Below are positions 24,147 through 32,687 of a DNA stretch of 38,715 nt, piece by piece (positions within the stretch are counted from its first letter, which is position 1; every line of letters begins with the position of its first letter). The stretch is from Gelidibacter sp035515035 (GTDB taxonomy: Bacteria > Bacteroidota > Bacteroidia > Flavobacteriales > Flavobacteriaceae). The notes under the pieces are model-generated. The model had not been told where the DNA came from and made no database searches. It worked only from the letters and a program-made list of their open reading frames with translations. Location of the stretch: the NCBI RefSeq assembly GCF_035515035.1, contig NZ_DATJCA010000019.1, positions 1 through 38,715 of the forward strand. Direction: 5' to 3'. A program made the position numbers and the translations under genes.

Positions 24147-24560
24147 GTGATTATTTGATGAAATTCCAAATAGGATTTAAGGTGGTGTGTTGTGTTTATG
24201 TCTGTTACTTATTGTGTGTGCAATCTGTTCAATATTTCTATATTCCGAATTGGATATAAAATTACTATTCTCCAAATAATTGACTTTTAAAACGGCGCTT
24301 CAATGGGGCTCGATTTTATAGGTTATGGCTTGTTACAAAGATATCATCCCTCGGGGATTTCTTTGGATCGATTAAAGCGAAATATTTGTAAAATTTTCCG
24401 TTTTCAGTTGTATGAGTTATCTGTTTAAAACTTGTGTAGACATTATTCGAAACTGAAAACTCGATATTCATAATTATTATTTTTTCTCCTAAACTCCAAT
24501 CAAAAATCAACAATCGTTAATCAACAATCGTTAATATTCAATCTGTAATCCTACGTACTT
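24147..24560. other. Gap between btuC and btuD, no supported gene
   Basis: 414 bases unusually long for a gap inside a transporter set. It contains a T/G-rich stretch (GGTGGTGTGTTGTGTTTATGT near 24181, cut here as GTGTTGTGT), a short inverted repeat ATCCC-TCG-GGGAT (24346-24358), a TATCTTTG box on the minus strand (24343-24336) that could start btuD transcription, and a tandem repeat at 24507-24534. A 65-codon minus-strand frame (24316-24513) fills the middle; I recognise no family in it and do not call it a gene. Confidence 0.5.
24507..24534. repeat. 14-bp direct tandem repeat, two copies
   Basis: TCAACAATCGTTAA occurs twice head to tail (24507-24520 and 24521-24534), followed by a decayed third (TATTCAATCTGTAA). 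It lies between btuC and btuD. Confidence 0.85.
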
Positions 24561-25583
24561 TTAAAAAAACATCTTCCGCTTCCTCACCAACAGCCAAATC
24601 ACCACGGGTGCGCCAACCAATGAGGTAATGGCATTAATAGGCAGAGTATAATCACTGGTGGGTAATTGTGCAATGCTATCACAAATAAGCATCACTATGG
24701 CACCAATTAAAAACACGGCGGGCAATAAAGTTTTATGGTTGGACGTATGGAAGATCTGACGGGTCATATGTGGAATGGCCAAGCCAATAAAGGCAATCGG
24801 ACCTGCAAAAGCTGTAATGGTTCCTGCCAATAAACTGGTGGCAATAATGATCCTAAGCCTACTTCGTTTTAAATTCAAACCCATGCTTTTAGCGTAATTT
24901 TCACCTAATAATAAGGTATTTAAACCTTTTATAGAAATTATGGTCAGCAAACCTCCTGCAAGGTATATTAAAAAGAAAATAAAAAGTTCATTCCAGGAGA
25001 GGTTTCCCAAGCTCCCAAAACCCCAAAAAATATACTGTTGGAGTTGTTCTGCGGAGCTAAAATAAGACAGGACGCTCACTACGGCAGAAGTGATACTCCC
25101 AAACATCAATCCTATAATAAGGATGGCCATAGTGTCCCGTACCTTGGAAGACACTACCATGACCGCTAAGAGTACTAAAAAACTTCCTAAACTTGCGGCA
25201 ATCACGACGCTCCATTTGGAAATCAATAGCGTTGTAAAAACACCACCAAAAAAGCCTGAACCCAGAATTACCAAAGCAACTCCTAAACTGGCGCCTGAAC
25301 TAATGCCCAATACAAAAGGTCCTGCCAGAGGATTTCTAAAGAGTGTTTGCATCAACAAGCCTGAGATTCCCAGTCCTGAACCGACTAATATTGCCGTAAA
25401 GGCTTTTGGTAATCGGTAATTTTGAATGATGTACTGCCAGGATTTATTATCAACATCGCCCATTAAACTCTTAAAGATTTCTTTTGTAGGTATCGACACA
25501 GATCCCAAACTAATGTTCACGAAAAAACAGATGATGAGCAGCGCTATCAGAATCAGGAATGGATATGTATATTTTTTTTCCAT
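24561..25583 (-). CDS. btuC: FecCD-family ABC transporter permease (BtuC-like)
   Basis: 340 residues, nine to ten hydrophobic helices, the standard length of the BtuC/FecCD family. Family marks are YRLPKAFTAILVGSGLGISG at 55-75 (quoted as two overlapping short pieces YRLPKAF and LVGSGLGISG), MQTLFRNPLAGPFVLGISSGAS, GLAIPHMTRQIF near 265-277 and ADSIAQ-like CDSIAQLP near the end. It forms the inner-membrane channel for cobalamin or a siderophore, docking to the ATPase and the binding protein. It follows the binding-protein gene by 51 bases on the same strand. Cobalamin is inferred from the neighbouring riboswitch and receptor. Confidence 0.9.
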   Translation of the reverse strand: MEKKYTYPFLILIALLIICFFVNISLGSVSIPTKEIFKSLMGDVDNKSWQYIIQNYRLPKAFTAILVGSGLGISGLLMQTLFRNPLAGPFVLGISSGASLGVALVILGSGFFGGVFTTLLISKWSVVIAASLGSFLVLLAVMVVSSKVRDTMAILIIGLMFGSITSAVVSVLSYFSSAEQLQQYIFWGFGSLGNLSWNELFIFFLIYLAGGLLTIISIKGLNTLLLGENYAKSMGLNLKRSRLRIIIATSLLAGTITAFAGPIAFIGLAIPHMTRQIFHTSNHKTLLPAVFLIGAIVMLICDSIAQLPTSDYTLPINAITSLVGAPVVIWLLVRKRKMFF

Positions 25584-25634
25584 GTGTTCAAGACCTGACC
25601 GGATTTAGAAACCTGGCAGACCTGAATATTTATT

Positions 25635-26780
25635 TTATTTTAAACGCTCAAAAAAATGAGGCTCATAGTCGCTTAATAATTCCGGATGCGCAATCTTAAT
25701 TAAATCCTTTAGCACCAAATCAGGTCGTGCCATGCCCATTTCAAAATAAGTAACGCCACCGGTTTTTCCTGTGGTATTGACAAAGGAATAGACCGCTTTG
25801 TTTTGGAAGGCTTTAAACCTGGTATAATGGGGATTCGCTTTTTCAATGGCTTCCAAACTCGAATAATAGGAGGGACTGATCCAAATCTCGGCATCTTTAG
25901 CTTTATCAAAAACGACTTCAAAATTGAGGGAAAGACTACCTTTATCTGTGGTGTCGCTCCATAGATAGGTAGCGTTGGCATCCTTCAAGAGAATGGCTTC
26001 AGAACTCGTCCCACTAGGCAAATACCAAATATCCTTGTACATGGCGCCACTTAATATTGTGGGACTTTGAGTGACATCTTGGGCAATCTTTTTAGCTTCT
26101 AAATAATCAGTTTCAATGTTTTTGAATATCGAATCGGCTTTTTTCTCCTTATTGTAAAGCACACCAAAAAATTTGATCCATTCGGCTTTGGCCAAAGGAG
26201 ATGTTTCAACCCAGTCGCCATTAAAGATGACGGGAATTCCTGCTTTCTGTATATTGTCAAACGTTTTATTGTTGCCGTCAATGCCAAAACCAATCACCAA
26301 TTCTGGCCGGAGCTCCAATAGTACTTCCGTATTGATGCTTTCGTTCTTGCCCAATTCTCTCACCAAACCTTTATCAATTAAAGCTCTTGTTTTTTCTGAG
26401 GACACAAAATTCGTGTCTGGAAAACCAATCAACGTGGTTTGTACATTTAATAATTCCATAGCCGGAATGTGAGTGGTGGAAGTGACCACTATTTTTTCGA
26501 TCGGTGTGATCAGAATAGCATCAAATTCATCTTTATTTAAAGTGATTTTTGGTGCCATCTCTTTGCTGACCAATGCATAGCGAAAGGTTTTATCCGAATT
26601 TGGCCACGGATTTTTTATTTCCAATACCTTAAAATCCGGATGGTTTGCTATGGAAAAACCTTCAGCATAAGAAAGTGATGTGGTTCCCTTTTCAGTGGTC
26701 TTAGATTCCAGTGGCAATGGCTTGTCTTCTTTGCAGTTAACAAGGATTAAAAACAGTAATAAAAGTGATGATTTCTTCAC
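25635..26780 (-). CDS. btuF: ABC transporter substrate-binding lipoprotein (BtuF/FepB class)
   Basis: 381 residues. Lipoprotein signal MKKSSLLLLFLILVNC with the modified cysteine at 16. The rest is a helical-backbone binding protein of the TroA/BtuF class: KIVVTSTTHIPAMELL near 110, RPELVIGFG, IPVIFNGDWVETSPLAKAEW and AEIWISPSYYSS are typical. It would hold cobalamin (or an iron chelate) in the periplasm and hand it to the FecCD permease encoded next. The family is normally 270-300 residues; here about 100 extra residues at the N-terminus resemble the longer Bacteroidota form. It starts only 26 bases from a candidate -7 box, leaving no room for a riboswitch. Confidence 0.87.
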   Translation of the reverse strand: MKKSSLLLLFLILVNCKEDKPLPLESKTTEKGTTSLSYAEGFSIANHPDFKVLEIKNPWPNSDKTFRYALVSKEMAPKITLNKDEFDAILITPIEKIVVTSTTHIPAMELLNVQTTLIGFPDTNFVSSEKTRALIDKGLVRELGKNESINTEVLLELRPELVIGFGIDGNNKTFDNIQKAGIPVIFNGDWVETSPLAKAEWIKFFGVLYNKEKKADSIFKNIETDYLEAKKIAQDVTQSPTILSGAMYKDIWYLPSGTSSEAILLKDANATYLWSDTTDKGSLSLNFEVVFDKAKDAEIWISPSYYSSLEAIEKANPHYTRFKAFQNKAVYSFVNTTGKTGGVTYFEMGMARPDLVLKDLIKIAHPELLSDYEPHFFERLK

Positions 26781-26798
26781 AATCTTATTTTTTCACCT

Positions 26799-26806
26799 CA
26801 AAAGTA
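26799..26806 (-). promoter_or_regulatory. Candidate -7 box TACTTTTG of btuF-btuC
   Basis: TACTTTTG on the minus strand, 18 bases before the btuF ATG. No convincing -33 TTG. Confidence 0.35.
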
Positions 26807-26897
26807 AGATTATTAAGTGAAATAGGCGACTTGCCTGAGGGGAAGATTATGGATTAAAAACAATTTAAACCTTCGGACATTATCCATTAAAAATGAT

Positions 26898-26905
26898 TAA
26901 TTTTG
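26898..26905 (+). promoter_or_regulatory. -7 box TAATTTTG ahead of the cobalamin riboswitch
   Basis: TAATTTTG fits TAnnTTTG and would start the transcript near 26912, directly before the riboswitch. The -33 element is not clear (TTCG at 26872). Confidence 0.5.
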
Positions 26906-26924
26906 CCCCGAATTTGGTTTGATA

Positions 26925-27085
26925 TAATAATCTATGTCAATTAAAAGGGAATTTGGTTAAAATCCAATACTGTTCCCGCAACTGTAAGCTATAACGCTTC
27001 ATGTTACACTTCAAGTCACTGTTACGCATTGCGCGATGGGAAGACGAACATGAAGACGCAAGTCAGGAGACCTGCCAATTTCATC
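26925..27085 (+). promoter_or_regulatory. Cobalamin (adenosylcobalamin) riboswitch
   Basis: The conserved core reads AAAAGGGAATTTGGTTAAAATCC (26943-26965, cited in parts: AAAAGGGAA, GGTTAAAATCC), then GTTCCCGCAACTGTAAGC (26972-26989), and ends with the B12 box AGTCAGGAGACCTGCC (27061-27076). A peripheral arm forms from CTTCATGTT (26997-27005) and AACATGAAG (27047-27055). These are the defining elements of the cobalamin class. It lies 45 bases upstream of the TonB receptor and would shut off expression of the receptor and the lipoprotein when B12 is plentiful. Exact ends are estimated. Confidence 0.93.
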
Positions 27086-27121
27086 ATCAAAAGCGGCTTT
27101 CGGGTAAAGAGCCTTTAGATT

Positions 27122-28951
27122 ATGAAAAGACTACTTTATATTTTTATTATTTTAGTTCTTGGCAACGTAAATGTTGTCCATGCACAACTGGATTCTATCC
27201 AAACATTGGACGAAGTGTTCTTGAGCGATGTGAAGTTGAAACGCTACGCCTCAGGTTTTAAAGTAACGGTATTAAAAGATTCTGTTTTAACCAAAAGCCC
27301 GTGGTCATTGACCGATTTACTTCGCTACAATTCAAATATCTACTTTAAGGAAAATGGCTATGGCATGGTGTCTTCGCCATCTTTTAGAGGTACGAATGCG
27401 TCACAGACCGCGGTGGTTTGGAATGGCATCAATATCAATTCCCAGCTTAATGGACAAGTCGATTTTAATACTATCAATACTTCCAATTATGATTCCGTTG
27501 AAATCCGCAGCGGTGGAGGCAGTGTACAATACGGCAGTGGTGCCATAGGAGGAAGTGTGCATTTGAGTAATGCCTTGTCGTTTGTGAAACACACCGATCA
27601 TACGGTCAGAATGAGTTATGGCAGTTTTGATACCAAGCGAGCAAATTACGGTCTTTCAACAGGTTCAGAGCATTGGTCGGTTAATTTAGGAATTGCCTAC
27701 GTCGATTCAGAAAATGATTATAAATATCTGGGTACTGATAAAACCAATAAGAATGGGCAATACGATAATTTAAGTTTTAATCTTAATGCGGGTTATCTAC
27801 TTAATGACCAGCATGTATTCAAAATATATCACCAAAGTTTTATAGGAGATCGTAATTTTTCAGGAACGCTCTTGGCACCATCAAAAAGCAAATACGAAGA
27901 TACCAATTACAGGTCGATGTTGGAATGGGGCTATTTTCATAAACAGTACACCTCAAAAGTGAAGGTGGTGCATCTTCTTGAAGAATTTAAATATTATGAG
28001 AATAAAGATACAGAACACTTTTCCTTTGGTCGGGTCCAGAGTTTTATAGGAAATCACAATCTCAATATCAAACTGACTGAGGCTATTGATTTGCGGACCA
28101 TTATCGAGTTTGCTAAGTACTCTGGCAACGGAGATAGCTTTTCAGATCCAAGCCGGCATGCCTTTTCCGCCACCGGATTGTGGCGACATCAGCTTTCTGA
28201 ACGTCTGGTTTATGGTTTGAACATTAGGAAAGATTTTACATCAGATTTTGAAAGTCCACTTGTGTTTTCTGTGGATGGCGAATATCGTTTTAGTGAAAGC
28301 TATGCACTAAAATTAAATGGATCCAAAAATTTCAGGGTGCCTACATTCAATGATTTGTATTGGAATCCTGGAGCTAATTTGGATTTGCTACCTGAATCTT
28401 CTTATCAAATCGATTTCGGACAGGAATTCTCCTCCAAATTTATCGATCTAAAATTGAACGCTTATCATATCAACACCAAAGATATGATCCAATGGGTACC
28501 TGATAACACTGGATTGTTTCGTCCAAGAAATATTAATAATGTGAAAAGTTATGGTGGCGAAGTGGAAATCTACTTAAGGCACAAAATCGGAAACCATCAT
28601 CTTAATATGAATTCGGCGTATTCCTATACGGTTTCTAAAAATGAAGTCAATGCCAAACAACTCATCTATATACCGTTACACAAAGCCAATATAAACTTCG
28701 GTTATCATTTTAAAGCTATGGAATTATTCTATCAGCATCTCTTTAACGGTGAAGTGGACATTATTGGGGGACAGTTGGATGGGTATAATATAGGGAATTT
28801 AGGACTTTCCTACACTTACGAAATTTCCAAAAATGTCCATTCAATTTTACAGTTTAATATCAATAACCTTTATAATACAACCTATGAAAATGTGGCGTTA
28901 CGTCCAATGCCCAATCGAAATTATCAATTACAATTAACTCTGAAATTTTAA
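27122..28951 (+). CDS. btuB: TonB-dependent outer-membrane receptor, BtuB-like
   Basis: 609 residues, close to E. coli BtuB (about 590 mature). Signal peptide MKRLLYIFIILVLGNVNVVHAQ. The plug domain follows (TDLLRYNSNIYFKENGYG, PSFRGTNASQTAVVWNGI, NSVEIRSGGGSVQYGSGAIGG-type motif at about 120-140), then a 22-strand barrel ending in YQLQLTLKF with the terminal phenylalanine used for barrel assembly. It imports corrinoids across the outer membrane with TonB-ExbBD. Cobalamin is assigned because a cobalamin riboswitch directly precedes it. A BtuG-like lipoprotein starts three bases after its stop, so both are one unit. Confidence 0.93.
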   Translation: MKRLLYIFIILVLGNVNVVHAQLDSIQTLDEVFLSDVKLKRYASGFKVTVLKDSVLTKSPWSLTDLLRYNSNIYFKENGYGMVSSPSFRGTNASQTAVVWNGININSQLNGQVDFNTINTSNYDSVEIRSGGGSVQYGSGAIGGSVHLSNALSFVKHTDHTVRMSYGSFDTKRANYGLSTGSEHWSVNLGIAYVDSENDYKYLGTDKTNKNGQYDNLSFNLNAGYLLNDQHVFKIYHQSFIGDRNFSGTLLAPSKSKYEDTNYRSMLEWGYFHKQYTSKVKVVHLLEEFKYYENKDTEHFSFGRVQSFIGNHNLNIKLTEAIDLRTIIEFAKYSGNGDSFSDPSRHAFSATGLWRHQLSERLVYGLNIRKDFTSDFESPLVFSVDGEYRFSESYALKLNGSKNFRVPTFNDLYWNPGANLDLLPESSYQIDFGQEFSSKFIDLKLNAYHINTKDMIQWVPDNTGLFRPRNINNVKSYGGEVEIYLRHKIGNHHLNMNSAYSYTVSKNEVNAKQLIYIPLHKANINFGYHFKAMELFYQHLFNGEVDIIGGQLDGYNIGNLGLSYTYEISKNVHSILQFNINNLYNTTYENVALRPMPNRNYQLQLTLKF

Positions 28952-28954
28952 ACT

Positions 28955-29986
28955 ATGAAAATTTTAAACAATTTAGTATTAGCATTATCATTACTCGTGT
29001 TGTCATTCTCTTGTAGTAGTGATGATGATAACCATCAGCAAGAATTTTTAAGCCATTATGAAAAAGGAATTTTAATAACTCACGAAGGTAACTTCTCAGG
29101 CGGTTTCGGAACTGTTTCTTATGTATCCAACGATTTGTCAACGGTAGAAAACAATATTTTCTCGAATGTGAATGGTCGAACATTAGGTGCTGTGGCTCAA
29201 AGCATGGCTTTTAATGGAGACTTGGCATATATTATTATCAATGGGTCCAATCAAATTGAAGTGGTAAATAGATATACCTTTGAATCTGTGGCCACAATAG
29301 ACTCTGGGTTGTCAAATCCTAGATATATGACCATCTCTAATGGTAAAGGATATGTTACTAATTGGGGAGATTTCACACCCTCTGATGATGATTATGTTGC
29401 AGTGATCGATCTTAATTTGAATAAAGTAATAAGCACAATTAGCACAAGTTATTTGCCTGAAGAACTTGTGGCAAAGGATAATAAGGTATATGTGGCAACA
29501 GGTATTTTTGGGAATGGCAATAAAGTAGATGTTATTAATTCAATGACCGATCAGTTAGAACTAAGTATTACGGTAGGGAACTCTCCAAATTCCCTTCAAT
29601 TTGATTCTAATGGAAATTTATGGGTATTATCATCTGAAAATTTGATCAAGATTGACAGGAGTACTAATACTGTTTTACAAACTATAAATTTTGTAGAAGA
29701 AATAGCTTCGCCGTCTTACTTAAGTTTTGACAGTGGGAATTTTTATATGTATGCAAGTGGATCTGTATATAAGATGAATGAATCTTCAACCACATTTCCA
29801 ACCACACCAGAATTTTCAAATACTAATTTTTATGGTATGAACGTTCGAAATGGTAGTCTCTATGGAGTAGATGCTGGTAATTTCTCAAGCAATGGATCAT
29901 TGAAAGTCTACGACTTAAGTTCTAATACAGAAACTAAGTCAATAACATTAAGTCTGATTCCAGGCGGAATTTATTTCAATGATTAA
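28955..29986 (+). CDS. btuG: Surface lipoprotein with YncE-like beta-propeller, BtuG-like
   Basis: 343 residues. Lipobox LSFSC with Cys20, followed by SSDDDN. In Flavobacterium and Capnocytophaga, acidic residues directly after the cysteine act as a lipoprotein export signal to the cell surface. The rest consists of repeated blades (GRTLGAVAQSMAFNGDLAYI, NQIEVVNRYTFESVATIDSG, KVDVINSMTDQLELSITVGN, LIKIDRSTNTVLQTINF), that is a seven-bladed YncE/DUF5074-type propeller. In Bacteroides, BtuG is such a surface propeller; it captures B12 and sits on BtuB. Position directly behind btuB under the same riboswitch supports the same job here. An intrinsic terminator ends the operon. Confidence 0.85.
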   Translation: MKILNNLVLALSLLVLSFSCSSDDDNHQQEFLSHYEKGILITHEGNFSGGFGTVSYVSNDLSTVENNIFSNVNGRTLGAVAQSMAFNGDLAYIIINGSNQIEVVNRYTFESVATIDSGLSNPRYMTISNGKGYVTNWGDFTPSDDDYVAVIDLNLNKVISTISTSYLPEELVAKDNKVYVATGIFGNGNKVDVINSMTDQLELSITVGNSPNSLQFDSNGNLWVLSSENLIKIDRSTNTVLQTINFVEEIASPSYLSFDSGNFYMYASGSVYKMNESSTTFPTTPEFSNTNFYGMNVRNGSLYGVDAGNFSSNGSLKVYDLSSNTETKSITLSLIPGGIYFND

Positions 29987-29999
29987 TCTTATAGTCAAT

Positions 30000-30030
30000 A
30001 AAAAAGCCGCTAAAAATAGCGGCTTTTTTT
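30000..30030. terminator. Terminator of btuB-btuG (bidirectional)
   Basis: AAAAAGCCGCTA and TAGCGGCTTTTTTT form a 12-bp stem with a four-base A loop and T runs on both strands. It separates the convergent peptidase gene. Confidence 0.93.
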
Positions 30031-30043
30031 ATATGATGTTCTT

Positions 30044-31519
30044 TTATCTCAAATTTTGAAATGCGGGAAGATGGTCCAGTACATCAATATACATTTCATT
30101 ATCTAACAACTTCTTGTCCACGTGATCAGTTAATGGGATCAGATTATTATCTATAGACAGGAATGGACGTGCACTTCCAGTAATATCGGCAATTGCTTTT
30201 GCAAAAAACGGTTCCGTAGGTTCGCCCAAAACACCAAGATTATTCACCGCTTCTCTCATTTGGAAGTGTGTCATTGCACTTAAAAAGCCATTAGGTGGTA
30301 CACGTGCATCATCTTTATTAACTGACACCGCTACTAAAGGTTGTATGGCATAGGTGTGGTTAGGATTGGCGTTTTCACGAGAAAAGTTTTCAGAGTCGTA
30401 TAAGGTTACTGAAGCTTGCGATTTTCCAGTTGTTCTACCCCCAATTTGAACCACGTCAATATAAGGAGACAGCCCGTTAATGATCAACTCGCTGGCGGAA
30501 GCCGTTCTACTGGTTGTCAAAACATAAACTTTCTCTAAATTGAGAGAATTGATCGCGCCTACGCCTCCGGCCGCGGTATTTCTGAAATTATAAGAGGTGT
30601 TTTCGGATTGCAAATTCTCATTCCAAACCAATTTCGAGAAAACTTTACCATTGAATTGACCAGTGATCATGCTCGCCAAAAGTGCTGCGGTATTGACTGA
30701 TCCGCCACCATTATACCTTAAGTCTAAAACCAAATGCTTGACGCCAGCCGATTTAAATTCCCCAAAAGCTTCATTTAACTGTTTATCATAATTACCGGTA
30801 AAACTGGTATACATTAAATAGCCAATTTTAGCGCCATTTATATCCAACACCTTAGAGGTGTGAACTGGATTTTCGTTATATGGTTTTTTGGTCAACTTTA
30901 CGGTCTCAGAGGTAGGTTCTAAGAAGTCATCATCTGTAGTTGCAGTACCGTTGCTGTTGTAAGTCGCAAAATTTAAGGTATAAGTGTCTTGGTTTAAGAG
31001 CGCGTTAAAATTGTCTACGGTCATTTGAACGCCATCTATACTATTAAAAATCTGCCCGCGTTTTATGCCAGCCGCACTTCCTTCGCTATCATTCAATACC
31101 AATCTAACCACTCCAAATACCTTAGTGTTGCTACCAGGCTCCAAATAATAATTAGATTCTAAACCGTTACTTTTAAAAACACCTTGAAACTGTTGTTCCA
31201 ATGCAATATAGTCTGGTGTTATAAAACTGAAACGATCCACAACTTCTCTTTGGTATATCAAACTTTCAAAGAATTCTTCCGGTTCTGAATACCCGTTTAT
31301 ATAGTTGATATAGGCTTCTTCGCTTGTAAACCGATTGTCGGCCAAATTGGGAATTTCCGACTTATAGAGATAAAAAATGTTCATCGCGGTCCATACAAAA
31401 TCATTAATTTCATTTTTAACGATCGCAGGAGGAGTAGGTTCATCATCTTTGTCTTTAAAACAACTCGTGTTTAGGCTAAATATAATCAGGGCAAAAAGGG
31501 CAACTTTTAAAACTTTCAT
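30044..31519 (-). CDS. S41 family peptidase lipoprotein (C-terminal processing type)
   Basis: 491 residues. Lipobox SLNTSC gives Cys20; FKDKDDEP next to it resembles the QKDDE-type surface export signal, so it may face outside (inference). A PDZ-like segment lies around 133-180 (RLVLNDSEGSAAGIKRGQIFNSIDG). The S41 serine-lysine pair is Ser341 in RTASASELI and Lys366 in GRTTGKSQ, 25 residues apart as in E. coli Tsp. LDLRYNGGGSV (265-275) is the substrate-holding strand. It cleaves peptides or protein C-termini; the target is unknown. Single gene, convergent with btuG, divergent from the sigma operon. Confidence 0.93.
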   Translation of the reverse strand: MKVLKVALFALIIFSLNTSCFKDKDDEPTPPAIVKNEINDFVWTAMNIFYLYKSEIPNLADNRFTSEEAYINYINGYSEPEEFFESLIYQREVVDRFSFITPDYIALEQQFQGVFKSNGLESNYYLEPGSNTKVFGVVRLVLNDSEGSAAGIKRGQIFNSIDGVQMTVDNFNALLNQDTYTLNFATYNSNGTATTDDDFLEPTSETVKLTKKPYNENPVHTSKVLDINGAKIGYLMYTSFTGNYDKQLNEAFGEFKSAGVKHLVLDLRYNGGGSVNTAALLASMITGQFNGKVFSKLVWNENLQSENTSYNFRNTAAGGVGAINSLNLEKVYVLTTSRTASASELIINGLSPYIDVVQIGGRTTGKSQASVTLYDSENFSRENANPNHTYAIQPLVAVSVNKDDARVPPNGFLSAMTHFQMREAVNNLGVLGEPTEPFFAKAIADITGSARPFLSIDNNLIPLTDHVDKKLLDNEMYIDVLDHLPAFQNLR

Positions 31520-31673
31520 GGGACTTCTTTTTTATAAAGGATTATTTCGATGGTAATTTAACTCGAAATTTACCTACATTATTGTAAAATTAAAAATATT
31601 TGTAACAAAACTGAATATCTCTCGTCGTAAGAGTAGAAACAGATTTAACTCCTCTGTTATAAAACTGACCATA

Positions 31674-32183
31674 ATGACACAAACTGATTTTTTAAAATTG
31701 GTATTGCCCTTTAAGGATAAAGTCTACAGGCTTGCTAGACGGCTTTTGGTTTCTAAAGAGGAAGCAGAAGATGCCACGCAAGAGATTTTAATAAAGTTAT
31801 GGAACAATAAAGAAAAGATTGAGGAGTACAATAACGTGGAAGCTTTTTCAATGACGATGACCAAAAACTTGTGCTTGGACCGTTTAAAATCGAAACAAGC
31901 CCAAAACTTAAAAATTGTCCACAGCAATTATCAGGATCATAACGTGTCCTTACAAAAGCAAATGGAACTCAATGATAGTGTGGACTGGGTTTCTAAGATT
32001 ATGGAGGCCCTACCGGAACAACAAAAAATAATTGTGCAACTTAGAGATATTGAGGATTATGAATTTGATGAGATCGCAAAGGTTTTGGAAATGAACGAGA
32101 CTGCAGTGAGAGTGGCCTTGTCAAGGGCAAGAAAAACAATTAGAGAAAAATTGACTAAAAAACACAGCTATGGGATTAATTAA
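31674..32183 (+). CDS. ECF-type RNA polymerase sigma factor
   Basis: 169 residues. Region 2 spans about 10-75 (FKDKVYRLARRLLVSKEEAEDATQEILIKLW, NVEAFSMTMTKNLCLDRLK). Region 4 is about 108-160, with EALPEQQKIIVQLRDIEDYEFDEIAKVLEMNETAVRVALSRARK as the -35 binding helix-turn-helix (given in overlapping parts under the limit: ALPEQQKII and ETAVRVALSRARKTI). It is first in a four-gene operon and its end overlaps the next gene by 14 bases, which marks that product as its likely regulator. Signal and regulon unknown; autoregulation is plausible. No clear TAnnTTTG box is seen upstream, consistent with a non-vegetative promoter. Confidence 0.93.
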   Translation: MTQTDFLKLVLPFKDKVYRLARRLLVSKEEAEDATQEILIKLWNNKEKIEEYNNVEAFSMTMTKNLCLDRLKSKQAQNLKIVHSNYQDHNVSLQKQMELNDSVDWVSKIMEALPEQQKIIVQLRDIEDYEFDEIAKVLEMNETAVRVALSRARKTIREKLTKKHSYGIN

Positions 32184-32667
32184 TATAGAACAACTTTTAG
32201 AAAAATACGACAATGCGGAAACAAGCTTGGCTGAAGAAGCACAAATAAGAGCTTATTTCGCCCAAGAAGAGGTGCCTCCACATTTAGAATCGTACAAGCT
32301 ATTGTTTCAATATGTGTCGCATACCAAACAAGAACAGTTTACCAAAGACGTTCCATTACAACCTAAACGAAAAAAAACGTACCAATGGATTTCTGTCGCG
32401 GCCGTTGCAGTTCTTATGTTGGGCACTTATTTTCAAATGAACCAAATGAACCAGACCACAACCTTGGACGATTTAAGTCAGGAACAATTGATGGCCTACA
32501 ACCAAACCATGGAGGTGTTTAACTTAGTCTCAACAAAGCTTAATAAAGGTTCTGCCCATTTGGGAGCCTTAGATCTAGTGTCCACAAAGTTGAATGAAGG
32601 TGCTGAAAATCTGGTCTATGTCAAAGAATTTAATAACGCAACAAATAAAATAATTAAAAACAAGTAA
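32170..32667 (+). CDS. Single-pass membrane protein, probable anti-sigma factor
   Basis: 165 residues. The N-terminal 70 residues are cytoplasmic and acidic (INIEQLLEKYDNAETSLAEE); a single hydrophobic helix (about 75-88, ISVAAVAVLMLGTYF) follows a basic stop RKKTYQW, putting the C-terminal 75 residues outside the cytoplasm. This topology and the 14-base overlap with an ECF sigma gene are the hallmarks of an anti-sigma factor, though no zinc-binding HxxxCxxC is present. The outer part has a duplicated motif, LVSTKLNKGSAHL and LVSTKLNEGAENL, 17 residues apart. Family name not recognised. Confidence 0.75.
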   Translation: MGLINIEQLLEKYDNAETSLAEEAQIRAYFAQEEVPPHLESYKLLFQYVSHTKQEQFTKDVPLQPKRKKTYQWISVAAVAVLMLGTYFQMNQMNQTTTLDDLSQEQLMAYNQTMEVFNLVSTKLNKGSAHLGALDLVSTKLNEGAENLVYVKEFNNATNKIIKNK

Positions 32668-32687
32668 CCTGATTAAATATAAAAATT

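Noticed and set aside
24316..24513. 65-codon frame between btuC and btuD
   Set aside because: No family resemblance and no ribosome binding site; kept only as part of the unusual gap.
27001..27261. Open frame across the riboswitch
   Set aside because: Overlaps the cobalamin aptamer and the btuB start in another frame; the RNA explains the conservation.
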